Shown here: piece after piece, positions 16,198-24,759 of the stretch
Layout of the letters: each line of letters starts with the position of its first letter
Numbering within the stretch: the stretch's first letter is position 1
Origin: CAWBRT01 sp050015355
GTDB lineage: Bacteria; Acidobacteriota; Terriglobia; Terriglobales; Acidobacteriaceae
Length of the DNA stretch: 41,391 nt
Direction: 5' to 3'
Assembly (NCBI GenBank): GCA_050015355.1
Contig: JBEKBO010000024.1
Location: 1-41,391, forward strand
The notes under the pieces: generated by a model
Database searches by the model: none
What the model saw: only the letters and a program-made list of their open reading frames with translations
Told to the model about the DNA's origin: nothing
Made by a program: the position numbers and the translations under genes

Positions 16198-17179
16198 GTT
16201 CACCTTCGATATCAAGTGCATTGCGAGTGGGGGAGGGCAACGGCATGGGCCGGTCGAAATGCCGCTCCAGAAAAGGGAAGAGCCCATTCTGTGCGAAGCG
16301 TTGCACCAGGATAAGGACGAGACCGAGAAGTACGAACCGCCATTCTCCGTAGTCGCGCAGCATCTCGGAAAGCCCGTACACGATAACCGCGCCCACCACC
16401 GCGCCCGGCAGGCTTTCGATGCCTCCGATCACGGCCATGGCGATGACAAGTCCCATCTCGGGGAGGATCACCATGTTCGGGGTAAGGATGCCAACGAAGT
16501 GTCCGTAATAGGCGCCGGCGAGCGCCGCGATCCCGCTCGTCACCACGAAGACGACGATCTTGTGAAGGGTTGTGTTGACGCCACTTGCCTGCGCCGCGCT
16601 CTCGTCCTCGCGAATCGCGCGCAAGAAGAGGCCGATCCGCGTGAAAAGCAAGCCATTCATGGCGAGAAGCGTCAGAACCACCAAGCTCAGCCCCAGATAG
16701 TAATAAGGAAGGTCGGAATCGCCCGAAAACAGCCCCGGTACCTGCAAGCCAAGACTTCCGCGCGTCACGTCCTCCTCGGCAACCAGAATCAAGCGGAAGA
16801 TCTCGGCAGTGGCCAGGGTGAATAGCGCAAGATAAGGACCGCTCAGGCGAAGAACCAGCGCCCCCATAAGCGCCCCGAGGATCATGGCCATGATGACCGC
16901 GGCGGCAACGGCGAGGATTAGGGGTAGACCCAACCTGAGCCTCAGTAGGGCGGAGGCATAGCCGCCGAATGCCGCGAAGGCGACCTGCGCGAAAGAAAAT
17001 TGTCCCGCATAACCCGCCAGAAGGGACCAGCTCGAGGCGAGCATTGCGTAATACCAGGCGAGTGCGCCGACATGGATCCAATAGGGTCCTGCGATCAGGG
17101 GGGCAAGCAGGGCGGCGGCCAGCAGCAGCGCTTGCAGTCCATGCGAAAAGGAAATGCGGTTCGTCATGGGGCTGCTCAC
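16181..17179 (-). CDS. livM: Branched-chain amino acid ABC transporter permease LivM
   Basis: Inner-membrane permease half. The 332-residue product has about eight to ten hydrophobic segments. The BPD_transp_2 hallmarks are SLLAGYAGQFSFAQVAFAAFGGYASALL near the N-terminus and FLRAIREDESAAQASGVNTTLHKI in the cytoplasmic loop that contacts the ATPases, then LVIAMAVIGGIESLPGAVVGA. The start is either a GTG at 17179, overlapping the livH stop (GTGA), or an ATG at 17167 beginning MTNRISFSH. The coupling favours the first, though the ATG is also plausible. Confidence 0.93.
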   Translation of the reverse strand: MSSPMTNRISFSHGLQALLLAAALLAPLIAGPYWIHVGALAWYYAMLASSWSLLAGYAGQFSFAQVAFAAFGGYASALLRLRLGLPLILAVAAAVIMAMILGALMGALVLRLSGPYLALFTLATAEIFRLILVAEEDVTRGSLGLQVPGLFSGDSDLPYYYLGLSLVVLTLLAMNGLLFTRIGLFLRAIREDESAAQASGVNTTLHKIVVFVVTSGIAALAGAYYGHFVGILTPNMVILPEMGLVIAMAVIGGIESLPGAVVGAVIVYGLSEMLRDYGEWRFVLLGLVLILVQRFAQNGLFPFLERHFDRPMPLPSPTRNALDIEGEHVNLS

Positions 17180-18075
17180 TCTAACCGCGTATGGGCGCGC
17201 CCGAACAGGCCTGTCGGTCGCACCAGCAGGACGAAGATAAGGAGCAGCGCGCCGAAAGCCTGCGTATAGGCCAGGGCGCGGTTTGGATCGGGCAGGAAAC
17301 CAACCCCAAGCCCCTGCACCACCCCCAGCAGAATGCCGCCAATAATGCTGCCGCTGACCGAGCCCATACCCCCTAAAACAATGATGATGAAGGCCTGCAC
17401 CCCCGGTAACTCGCCCATGTTCGGCGACAGCGCGAAGATTGGCGCGATCAGCGCGCCCGCCCCGCCTGCCAGCGCCGAGCCAAGCCCGAAGGCGACCGTG
17501 TACATGCGCTTCGGGTTGATGCCGATCACGGCCGCGGATTCGCGGCTCTGGCTCACCGCGTCAAGCGCTTGTCCCAGCGAAGTGCGCGCCAGAAACCAGG
17601 CAAGCGCGACAAGCAGCACGACCGCGACCGCGGCGGCGATCAGCCGGTCATAGGGCAGGATGAGAGGGCCGGCAATGAACGTACCTTGCAGGAAGGCGGG
17701 CGGCGATTTGCTGAAGGGGCCAAAGACAACGAGAGCGAGATTGGTGAGCAGGATGGTCAGGCCGAAGGTTACGATAATGGCATATTCATCCTTGCGCTCA
17801 ACCTTCCCCGTATACATCGGCTGGAGGGCAAGCCATTCGATTGCGACGCCAAAGAGAAAGAGTGCCACCATGGCAATAAAGACGCCAACCAGGGGCGGCA
17901 CGCCGAGAAGGCCGATCGCGTAGTAAGCCGCATAACCACCCAGCATGTAGAACGAGCCGTGACCGAAATTGACAACCTTGAGCACCGAAAAGACGAGCGT
18001 CAACCCGGCTGCCATCAGCGCGTAAATCAGGCCGATGACGAGACCGTTGACGGTGAGCAGCATGAAATAGGTCAT
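17176..18075 (-). CDS. livH: Branched-chain amino acid ABC transporter permease LivH
   Basis: Inner-membrane permease that pairs with LivM. The 299-residue product starts MTYFMLLTVNGLVIGLIYAL and contains LTLVFSVLKVVNFGHGSFYMLGGY, the EAA-like loop DAVSQSRESAAVIGINPKRM, and FIIIVLGGMGSVSGSIIGG, all typical of LivH. It ends in overlap with livM. A strong hairpin lies just upstream, in the gap to livK. Confidence 0.94.
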   Translation of the reverse strand: MTYFMLLTVNGLVIGLIYALMAAGLTLVFSVLKVVNFGHGSFYMLGGYAAYYAIGLLGVPPLVGVFIAMVALFLFGVAIEWLALQPMYTGKVERKDEYAIIVTFGLTILLTNLALVVFGPFSKSPPAFLQGTFIAGPLILPYDRLIAAAVAVVLLVALAWFLARTSLGQALDAVSQSRESAAVIGINPKRMYTVAFGLGSALAGGAGALIAPIFALSPNMGELPGVQAFIIIVLGGMGSVSGSIIGGILLGVVQGLGVGFLPDPNRALAYTQAFGALLLIFVLLVRPTGLFGRAHTRLE

Positions 18076-18110
18076 GGCGGGGTTGCTCCTGGATTACGCC
18101 TTCTGCCGCA

Positions 18111-18132
18111 GCGGCGTCCCGGGGGACGCCGC
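18111..18132 (-). promoter_or_regulatory. Strong hairpin between livK and livH
   Basis: GCGGCGTCCC (18111-18120) and GGGACGCCGC (18123-18132) form an uninterrupted stem of 8-10 bp with a tiny loop, 10 bases past the livK stop. There is no T-run. Such hairpins after binding-protein genes commonly protect the upstream mRNA and reduce permease expression, so this is probably an expression-ratio element. Confidence 0.55.
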
Positions 18133-18142
18133 CATTTCAACC

Positions 18143-19354
18143 CTAGTTGGCCGGCAGGAGCTTGTCAGTCGTCGCCCATTTCTTGGGGTAGACGATCGGC
18201 GCGTCGCTCGGCGCCTGGTTGGATGCCGTGTACTGGATAATGTGGAACGGAACGTCGATGAACTGGTGATAGGCCCAGGCTGGGTCAGTGGTTGCGGGGA
18301 AGGAATAGGTGCCATTCACGCCCACATAGGAAATCTGGCTGAGCCCCTTGATGATGTCCTTGCGCTCTGCCGAGCCTGCCTTTCGAATCGCGGCGGCGAC
18401 TACTCCGAGCGTGTCGTAGGCTTCCATGGCAACGCCGGTGGGGGCGCGGTTGTACTTCTTCTGGAAGGCCGCGGCGAAGGCCTTAGCTTTGTTGTTCCAC
18501 TGCGATTTCGGGGTGGCGATATTGACCACGAGAAGGTGCTTGGCACAGTCGCCGTCAACCTCCCAGACCTCCTTTTGCAAGAGTCCCGTCGAACCCAACA
18601 TCTTGGTCTTGGCGTTCGGGGCGAAGCCGAGCTGGCAGGCCTGTTTCACGATCTGATACTGTGCTTGCCCGGCCACTACCATCTGGATTATGTCGGGCTT
18701 CGCCCCTTCGCTCATCAGGCGCAGCAGCGCCGGGGTAAAGTCTTGCTGGTTCAGATCGATGGTGACCAGCTTCTGATCGACGTGTTTCTCCTTCAGGATG
18801 TTGGAGACGACCCTGGCGCCATCCTGACCAAAATCGGTGTTCTCGGCAATGATGGCGACGTGCTTGAAGCCTTGCTCGGCCATCCAGGCGGCGACCTTGA
18901 CGTAGACCAGCGAGTTCGCCGGAGCCAGACGAAAGACCTCCGGGTATTGCAGCGCCGTCAGCTTGTCGGCCCACACATCGGTGCCAACCCAGGGCACTCC
19001 CTGCTTGTGTGCGACATCAGCCTCCGCGAGCGCCACCGAGGAGTGAAACTCACCGAAGATGGCGGCGACCTTGTCGCGGGTGATGAGCCTCACCGCAGCC
19101 GCACTGCCTTCCGCCGGCTGGCCCTTGGTATCCTCGTAAACCACCTTGAGTGGTCGCCCGAGAAGCCCGCCCGCTTTGTTTATCTCATCGACGCCAAGCT
19201 GCACGGCCCATTGCATCTCCTGGCCACCCGAAAAATTGCCCGGCGGCGACAGTGGTCCGACCCAGCCGAGAACAATGGGCTCGGCCGCAAGCGCGTTCAC
19301 GGTGAGCAAACAGGTAGCGGCGGCGATCATAACGGCGATCGCTATTGGTTTCAT
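18143..19354 (-). CDS. livK: Branched-chain amino acid ABC transporter substrate-binding protein LivK-like
   Basis: Periplasmic type-1 binding protein that delivers substrate to LivHM. From the ATG at 19354 it has a clear signal peptide, MKPIAIAVMIAAATCLLTVN followed by ALAA, cut before EPIVLGWVGPLSPPG. Family features are the AVQLGVDEINKAGGLLGRPLKVVYEDTKGQP block, VAAIFGEFHSSVALAEADVAHKQGVPWVG and HVAIIAENTDFGQDGARVV. An in-frame ATG at 19432 has a better ribosome site (GAGAGAGG) but would give an unusually long basic lead before the signal peptide. It is the first gene of livKHMGF. The ligand is unknown; relatives bind branched-chain amino acids, amides, urea or aromatic acids. Confidence 0.93.
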   Translation of the reverse strand: MKPIAIAVMIAAATCLLTVNALAAEPIVLGWVGPLSPPGNFSGGQEMQWAVQLGVDEINKAGGLLGRPLKVVYEDTKGQPAEGSAAAVRLITRDKVAAIFGEFHSSVALAEADVAHKQGVPWVGTDVWADKLTALQYPEVFRLAPANSLVYVKVAAWMAEQGFKHVAIIAENTDFGQDGARVVSNILKEKHVDQKLVTIDLNQQDFTPALLRLMSEGAKPDIIQMVVAGQAQYQIVKQACQLGFAPNAKTKMLGSTGLLQKEVWEVDGDCAKHLLVVNIATPKSQWNNKAKAFAAAFQKKYNRAPTGVAMEAYDTLGVVAAAIRKAGSAERKDIIKGLSQISYVGVNGTYSFPATTDPAWAYHQFIDVPFHIIQYTASNQAPSDAPIVYPKKWATTDKLLPAN

Positions 19355-19692
19355 GAGAAATCGCCCTATTCCACGACGCTGCAAAGCAATGACGCGGACG
19401 GCAGATACGCGTAGCCACTTCGAGGACCTCATAAGCCTCTCTCCAGTTTTTGAGGTAAGTAAGCCTGTCCCCACACAATATTGCCCCACGCAATATTGCA
19501 GCACATCATACACCAGCACAGAATATCGGCGCCCCCGAAACAGCGCTTGATAGTCTTGGTAGTGCGTAGTTTCCTCCCTGGGCGCCAGGAGAACAGAAAA
19601 CCAGAGCAGCTTCGGGCAGCTCGCGATTCACGCACTAACGGCAAAACCAGGGATGCTATGTCCTTTTTCGTTTCGTTCAAGGTCGCCGCTCT

Positions 19693-19734
19693 TCGGGGTC
19701 CCCGACAGACGCCGTCTTTGCGTCTGTTGGGGTG
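19693..19734 (-). repeat. Dispersed 42-base repeat, copy C
   Basis: On the minus strand it begins CACCCCAACAGACGCAAAG and returns as GGCGTCTGTCGGGGACCCCG plus A. Its arms CAGACGC/GCGTCTG differ from copy A (CAAACGC/GCGTTTG) by a paired A-to-G and T-to-C change that keeps the stem, which suggests that the fold matters. Confidence 0.7.
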
Positions 19735-19799
19735 TACTGATGGTCGCGTCGACTGGAGTGCTCTGGCTCCGGGATACATCCTCCCTGGTTTTGCAATAA

Positions 19800-19841
19800 C
19801 CGGGTCCGCGACAAACTCTGTCTTCAGCATTTGATGGGGTG
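19800..19841 (-). repeat. Dispersed 42-base repeat, copy D
   Basis: On the minus strand it begins CACCCCATCAAATGCTGAAG and continues ACAGAGTTTGTCGCGGACCC plus GG. It shares TGTCACCCCATCAAA with copy A and TTTGTCG-GGACCC with copies B and C. It lies 65 bases upstream of copy C in the same orientation. Its stem is less perfect than in copies A and C. Confidence 0.6.
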
Positions 19842-20051
19842 ACATGCTGGCATAGGCGCTACGCACTGCAGACTGAAACGCGCCAGCGGCTACTTGCGTG
19901 AACGCCAAAGCGTACTCTCGATCTTGGGATTTCGTCCAAGTCGAGTTTCTGATCGACGCTATAAAAAAGAGTTATTACTCGCCGTAGCCGACGTCACCGT
20001 TGTCGTATTTCTGCGACGGTCCTGAAAGACTTGGGCAATAAGCGAATGCAA

Positions 20052-21308
20052 TTACACCCATTCGCCCTGCCGCATCAGAGCTTCAACAGTTTTGGAAGCA
20101 GTCATTCCGTCGATATCGAGCTTGTCCGATCCGATCATCCAGTCAACGTGGATCAGGCTGTCGTTCGCGCCCTTGGCCGCAAGCTGCTCGGGTGTCAGCT
20201 TGTCGCCATCGCGCAGGCAGGAACTATAAGCCTGCCCCAACGCAATATGAGAGGCGGCATTTTCATCGAACAGCGTATTGAAGAACAGCAGTCCGCTGTG
20301 GGCGATGGGCGAAGACTGCGGCACCAGCGCCACCTCGCCCAACCGCCGTGCGCCTTCGTCGGTGTCGATCAGTTTCCGCAGCACTTCCTGACCTTTGGTT
20401 GCGCGAGCCTCCACAATGCGTCCACTTTCAAAGCGCACCTGGATTCCTTCAATCATCGTACCCTGGTACGAAAGAGGCTTAGTGGCGGTCACGGTACCTT
20501 CGGCGCGGTCTTTGTGTGGCGTGGTGAAGACCTCTTCCGTGGGCATGTTAGGAATGCAATAGATACCGTTGCCTGCAGTCGTGCCACCACCAAGCCAAAG
20601 ATGATCATCGGCCAGTCCGAGGCGAAAATCGGTTCCAGGCCCGCGGTAGTGCAGTTTCGTGTAACGTTTTTCATTCAAATATGTCGCTCGCCTTTGCAGT
20701 CCGGCGTCGTGTGCTTTCCACGCGGTGATTGGATCGTCAGAATCGATGCGCGACGTCTCGAAAATCGCGTTCCACAACTTGGCGACGGCAACATCCGGCG
20801 AGTCGTCAGGAAACATCGCCGCCGCCCAGGCCGGCGTAGCGCTTGCGACAATCGTCCAGTTGATCTCGTGCCGCGTAATCAACTCCATCGCGGGCCGATA
20901 AGCCTTTGAAGCAGCGCGATTTGCCCGGCCAACCTTCTCAGGATCTTCATTTGAGAGCAGCAATGGATTCGCGCCCGCAATCGCCAGCCGGGCCGCGCCG
21001 CTTTTGAACGCCGTGCCCATTCCGTCGTATAACCACTTCGGAGCGTGATCAAAGCTTTCATTCGGAGCAAAACGGTAGCGCATTAGCGTCGCTTCATCGT
21101 CGCTGTAGAGAGTTGTGACGAGTGAAGCGCCTGCACGGTAGGCGTGCTCCGTGATGCGTCGTGCCAGCGGCAGCGCATCGATCGATGAAGTCATCACGAG
21201 CTCTTGCCCGGGCTCCAGGCCGAGTCCTACGCGGACGGCAACTTCGGCAAGACGGTCCAGTTTATGTCCGTGAGTCAGTTGTTCAGCAGCAAGCACGATA
21301 TTAGTCAT
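20052..21308 (-). CDS. M29 family aminopeptidase (AmpS/PepS type)
   Basis: Metal-dependent aminopeptidase that trims N-terminal residues from peptides in the cytoplasm. The 418-residue length fits the family. The usual cocatalytic metal ligands are recognisable: Glu in IPNMPTEEVFTTP, Glu and His in FFNTLFDENAASHIALGQAY, and the closing His-x-Asp in IHVDWMIGS. Further family segments are EPGQELVMTSS, LSNEDPEK and GTDFRLGLADDHLWLGG. The ATG at 21308 is the first possible start. It lies upstream of the Liv genes on the same strand but is separated by about 700 bases, so joint transcription is doubtful. It diverges from the oxidoreductase gene at 21638. Confidence 0.93.
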   Translation of the reverse strand: MTNIVLAAEQLTHGHKLDRLAEVAVRVGLGLEPGQELVMTSSIDALPLARRITEHAYRAGASLVTTLYSDDEATLMRYRFAPNESFDHAPKWLYDGMGTAFKSGAARLAIAGANPLLLSNEDPEKVGRANRAASKAYRPAMELITRHEINWTIVASATPAWAAAMFPDDSPDVAVAKLWNAIFETSRIDSDDPITAWKAHDAGLQRRATYLNEKRYTKLHYRGPGTDFRLGLADDHLWLGGGTTAGNGIYCIPNMPTEEVFTTPHKDRAEGTVTATKPLSYQGTMIEGIQVRFESGRIVEARATKGQEVLRKLIDTDEGARRLGEVALVPQSSPIAHSGLLFFNTLFDENAASHIALGQAYSSCLRDGDKLTPEQLAAKGANDSLIHVDWMIGSDKLDIDGMTASKTVEALMRQGEWV

Positions 21309-21637
21309 ACTCTTATGGATGCCTCGAACCTTAATGTTGCCAGATAACCCACGAGGCGGTACACAGCAAGCCCAGCCGCCGCCACAGATTCCCCGATTGT
21401 AGACGAGGATGTCGCCGCCTGCTCGCCCCCCTTACTCCATTGCTGCGCCTTGCCCCGCTGTTCGGCGCAGTTCTCTACGTCTAAGGTGGAAATGACGTTG
21501 ACTAAGGTAAAAAACCTCAGCTACCGTTGGTCTGCCCCTTCGGGTGAGGCATCGAACGCAAGGTTCGGTACAGTTATTCCTGCAATGGCGGGTGGATTGC
21601 CGTTTCAATCAAGGTTCCGACTTGGAGGTTAAGTTCC
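21309..21637. other. Divergent intergenic region, M29 peptidase / AOR
   Basis: About 330 bases. It contains a TTGACT (21498-21503) that could be a -35 box without a good -10, a direct repeat CTAAGGT (21481-21487 and 21502-21508), the possible structured leader below, and GGAGG (21624-21628) as the ribosome site for the gene at 21638. Confidence 0.4.
21522..21570 (+). promoter_or_regulatory. Possible structured 5' leader of the AOR gene
   Basis: Outer strands TACC (21522-21525) and GGTA (21567-21570) could enclose two hairpins. The first is TGCCCC with a UUCG tetraloop, GG, a UGA bulge and GGCA (21533-21551). The second is CGAAC/GTTCG (21553-21557 with 63-67). The C(UUCG)G tetraloop is especially stable. 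The outer pair is short and overlaps the second hairpin by one base. Whether this is a known riboswitch, such as the Moco/Tuco type, cannot be judged here. Confidence 0.3.
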
Positions 21638-23482
21638 ATGGGTGGCTACATGGGAAAGCTGGCGTGGATTGATCTGTCGACCGGCTCTGTGAAGGTTGAA
21701 GAGATTACGGAGGATGTCCGGAGAAAGCACATCGGGGGGACCGGACTCGCGGCATACATCCTGCGGCAATTTCCATTTCATACCATTGACCCGCTGGGGC
21801 CTGAGAACATCCTCATTTTCGCCGCAGGTCCGCTGACGGGCGCAAATGTTCCGACATCCGGACGTTACGCCGTAGTCGCAAAATCGCCGGCGACGGGGAT
21901 TTGGGGTGAGGCCGACAGCGGAGGAAGATTTGGAATCGCCCTGAAGTCCGCCGGGTATGACGCGATCGCCATTACGGGAAGGGCACAATCACCGTCGGTT
22001 CTTTGTGTCATTGATGGGAATATTTCGGTTATATCTGCGGAACCGGTGTGGGGAAGAGACACGGTCGAGACCTCTGACATTTTGACGGCGAAGTATGGAA
22101 GCAAGGCAGCGATCGTCTGCATCGGCCCCGCGGGTGAGAGGATGGTGCGGCTGGCGAACATCATGAGCGAGGGCTTGCACGCCCGCGCCGCCGGACGAAG
22201 CGGGATGGGCGCCGTCATGGGATCCAAGCAGCTAAAGGCCGTTGTCGCCGACGGTACCTTTCGCATGCCCATCGCACGCCCCAAGGAACTACAGCAGAGC
22301 ATTCGCGACTACAATCCCTACTTTGTGGAAAAGCTGAAGCGCCTGCGCGGGTTTGGGACGCCCGGCGGCACGGTCGGAGGCGCTGTTATCGCCGATTTGT
22401 CCGGCTACAACTGGACGGACGGAGATTGCGGCAGGAAGGTCGAGCCCCTCAGTGGCGAAATCATGCAGCAGGAGCATGCCGCTGGGAAGTATCACTGTCT
22501 GCCGTGCGCCATCGGGTGCGGTAAAGAAATACGCATTCGCAGCGGACCGTATGCGGGCAAGACCGCACCCCTTGAATACGAGACCATCGGCGGCTTCGGC
22601 CCACAATGCGGAGTGTTTGATTGGAACGTCATCATCGAGGCAAACAACCTGTGTAACCGTCTCGGTATGGATACGATTTCGGTTAGTGGAGCAGTCGCGT
22701 TTGTCTTCGAGGCCGTTAGCAAAGGCCTGATCAAGAATCCGCCCGCAGGACCGAAGCTCGAATGGGGCAGGGGCGAGGCGGTATTGTCACTGATCCAGCA
22801 AATTGCTTCGGGCGAAGGCGTGGGAGCGTTGATGCAGGACGGAATCCGCAGAGCGGCGCAACAGCTTGGTCCAGAGGCGGACAAATTCGCCGTTCAGGTG
22901 AAAGGTCTGGAAGCGCCTTACCATGATCCCCGATCCATCTCGAGTTTGGCCGTCGCCTACGCCACGGCGAATCGGGGAGCATGTCACCGGGGCGTTACTC
23001 ACACTCTGGAGCGCAATGGATTGGCGGGCCTTGGGTATCCCAAACAGCTGGACCGCCTGGCGCAAGAAGGTAAAGGAAAGCTCGCAGCCATAGCTCAAAA
23101 CTATGCGGAGCTGGCCAACAGCCTGAAGTTTTGTTCGCTTGCCATGCCGGGATTGGACGTTCCGATCTTACTTACATGGACGAACTGCGTAACCGGCTGG
23201 GACATGGACGAGGCGGAATTTCTCAGGGCCGGCGAAAGAAGCTTTAACCTGAAGAGGCTGCTGAATTTCTCTTGCGGGATGACCCGAGCCGATGACACTC
23301 TGCCCTATAGGTTTACTCATGAGCCATTCGAGTCGGGCAACTCTGCCGGATTTGTTCCCGATCTGCCCAAGATGTTGGACGAGTATTACGAGTTTCGCGG
23401 TTGGGGAAAAGACGGGGTTCCAAGCGAAAGCAAGTTGAAGGAACTGGGGCTTGTTCCCATAGCTGAGACTAGCGTCGCTTAA
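21638..23482 (+). CDS. Aldehyde:ferredoxin oxidoreductase family protein (tungsten enzyme)
   Basis: Family enzymes carry a bis-pyranopterin tungsten cofactor and one [4Fe-4S] cluster, and oxidise aldehydes with ferredoxin as partner, or reduce acids. The 614-residue product has normal length. Cluster ligands appear complete: Cys287, Cys290 and Cys294 in HCLPCAIGCGKEI and Cys499 in NSLKFCSLA. Other family segments are MGKLAWIDLSTG, HIGGTGLAAYIL, GPLTGANVPTSGRY, AGRSGMGAVMGSKQLKAV, LEYETIGGFGPQCGV and ANRGACHRG (His450, near the cofactor). The ATG at 21638 has GGAGG nine bases upstream. No pterin-synthesis, MoaD-like or ferredoxin gene is adjacent, so its electron partner is unknown. The gene is unusual in aerobic soil bacteria. 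Confidence 0.93.
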   Translation: MGGYMGKLAWIDLSTGSVKVEEITEDVRRKHIGGTGLAAYILRQFPFHTIDPLGPENILIFAAGPLTGANVPTSGRYAVVAKSPATGIWGEADSGGRFGIALKSAGYDAIAITGRAQSPSVLCVIDGNISVISAEPVWGRDTVETSDILTAKYGSKAAIVCIGPAGERMVRLANIMSEGLHARAAGRSGMGAVMGSKQLKAVVADGTFRMPIARPKELQQSIRDYNPYFVEKLKRLRGFGTPGGTVGGAVIADLSGYNWTDGDCGRKVEPLSGEIMQQEHAAGKYHCLPCAIGCGKEIRIRSGPYAGKTAPLEYETIGGFGPQCGVFDWNVIIEANNLCNRLGMDTISVSGAVAFVFEAVSKGLIKNPPAGPKLEWGRGEAVLSLIQQIASGEGVGALMQDGIRRAAQQLGPEADKFAVQVKGLEAPYHDPRSISSLAVAYATANRGACHRGVTHTLERNGLAGLGYPKQLDRLAQEGKGKLAAIAQNYAELANSLKFCSLAMPGLDVPILLTWTNCVTGWDMDEAEFLRAGERSFNLKRLLNFSCGMTRADDTLPYRFTHEPFESGNSAGFVPDLPKMLDEYYEFRGWGKDGVPSESKLKELGLVPIAETSVA

Positions 23483-23846
23483 CACCATGGGGTTGCCGTT
23501 CATAACCAGCAGAACGAACTCCACATGAGCACGTAGGTACAGGGTTCTCTGCAGCTCATTGCCGGCGTTTGGATATGGGATTGCCTGCCGTCGCCTCCAC
23601 CTTCGTACTCTGCTCCTGTGGTACATGGCCCTGGGCGCGGGGTATGCTTTCAGCGACTTACAAGCGAATCTATTTGTTAATTTTAGGACTCGTCGCGTAT
23701 TGCAAGTGATGAGCCCTGTGCTCGACTTGCTACCCTGTCCACTACGCCGACTCCTCGCCGAAGAACAGTGTCCCCCTGTAATCTACTGTGCCGTTCTGCT
23801 GACCTGTAGGGTTGTGAGCATCCCGCGACCGAAAGGAGCGCCACTG
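23483..23846. other. Intergenic region upstream of PilZ protein
   Basis: About 360 bases. A frame in phase with the PilZ gene is open back to 23559, but its residues show no PilZ-like or other domain. Nothing else can be supported except the AAGGAG near 23833 that fixes the start at 23847. Confidence 0.45.
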
Positions 23847-24506
23847 ATGCTCGCACGAACCGTCCCGGCCTGGGAGTTCAGTTATGTCCGTAAGTTTCCG
23901 CGTATCCGGTTTGTTGCGCCCGTGGAGATCCTTTTAGAGAGAAAAGTATTCACTGCACAAAGTCAGAGCCTCAGCGTCGGCGGCATGCTCCTGGAGGCGA
24001 CTTGCGATCTACCGACGTCGACGAGAGTACACGTGCATTTTCCGCTCCCGACCGGGGTTGCGGTCATTGCAGCGGCCCGGGTTGTCTACTGCCGGCCCGG
24101 GATGCATATTGGAATTGAGTTCACAAATCTAGCAAGCGCCATGCGGGATGCGCTCCACGAATCAATCAAGGCTAAACAGACTGGCCAGCGCCGCAGCATT
24201 CGAATCCCCGAACGCCTCTTTGTGGATCTGCAATGGGACGAGGACGGCACCCCTATGGAACAAACAGCACAAACTGTTTTGTTGTCCAAACACGGATGTC
24301 TGCTCCTTAGCAAGACCGCGCCACACCCGAATGCCCGATTACTAATCCGTTGGCCCGAGGTAGGGACGGGAACGTCCGCCCGAGTGGTGTCGCGGCAACA
24401 CGATTTAGATGGCCTGTTCAAGACGGCACTGGAATTTGCTGAGGATTCAAACTTCTGGGGAATCGACTTTGAGGCCGAGAGAACAAGAAATCACCTGCCA
24501 AATTGA
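23847..24506 (+). CDS. Tandem PilZ-domain protein
   Basis: PilZ domains bind cyclic di-GMP or act as partners in surface-behaviour control. The start at 23847 follows AAGGAG at nine bases; a longer open frame upstream is not coding-like. In the 219-residue product the first PilZ unit spans roughly residues 13-95: YVRKFPRIRF has the RxxxR motif, then SLSVGGMLLEA, and closes with PGMHIGIEF. The second spans roughly 110-210: RRSIRIP (RxxxR), LLSKHGCLL and FWGIDF. In both, the second c-di-GMP motif [D/N]xSxxG has lost the acidic/Asn residue (Ser in the first, Leu in the second). Binding may therefore be weak or absent. Confidence 0.8.
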   Translation: MLARTVPAWEFSYVRKFPRIRFVAPVEILLERKVFTAQSQSLSVGGMLLEATCDLPTSTRVHVHFPLPTGVAVIAAARVVYCRPGMHIGIEFTNLASAMRDALHESIKAKQTGQRRSIRIPERLFVDLQWDEDGTPMEQTAQTVLLSKHGCLLLSKTAPHPNARLLIRWPEVGTGTSARVVSRQHDLDGLFKTALEFAEDSNFWGIDFEAERTRNHLPN

Positions 24507-24759
24507 GCTAACCAATGGGAAGCAGTAGCTTGGCGCCGGCTTGTCGACGACATCGCGGCAGGTACATTGTTGTCGGGTGCAAATGCAGCTCGCCATCCGT
24601 AGAAAAGTTCTAAAATCGTCTGCTAAGGCCGACCAGTTTATTCACAACTTACAAGCATTTCCCGGCCTGCTGAGAATCCGTTGCACACGATTCTGTACCG
24701 GACTGCTCACGAGCACTACAGTTCGAGCAATTCAAAGATGAAGAAGGAGATTCCGGGAA

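Larger units (their letters stand above)
19433..20051. other. Intergenic region upstream of livK with two repeat copies
   Basis: About 620 bases between the M29 peptidase stop and livK. It contains two copies of the dispersed 42-base repeat and a block 1 copy between them (19765-19777). There is also a near-tandem CACAATATTGC / CACGCAATATTGC (about 19474-19500) and a small dyad CCTGGGCGCCAGG (about 19577-19589). Minus-strand frames through it look coding only because they pass through the repeats. Confidence 0.5.

Noticed and set aside
18074..19414. A 446-codon open frame on the plus strand over livK
   Set aside because: It is antisense to a clear binding-protein gene with signal peptide; the residue pattern is not protein-like.
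19429..19908. A 159-codon minus-strand frame upstream of livK
   Set aside because: It runs through two repeat copies, and a similar peptide (MSPHQxLK) arises from the repeat at 3.4 kb, so the resemblance comes from the repeat rather than a protein family.
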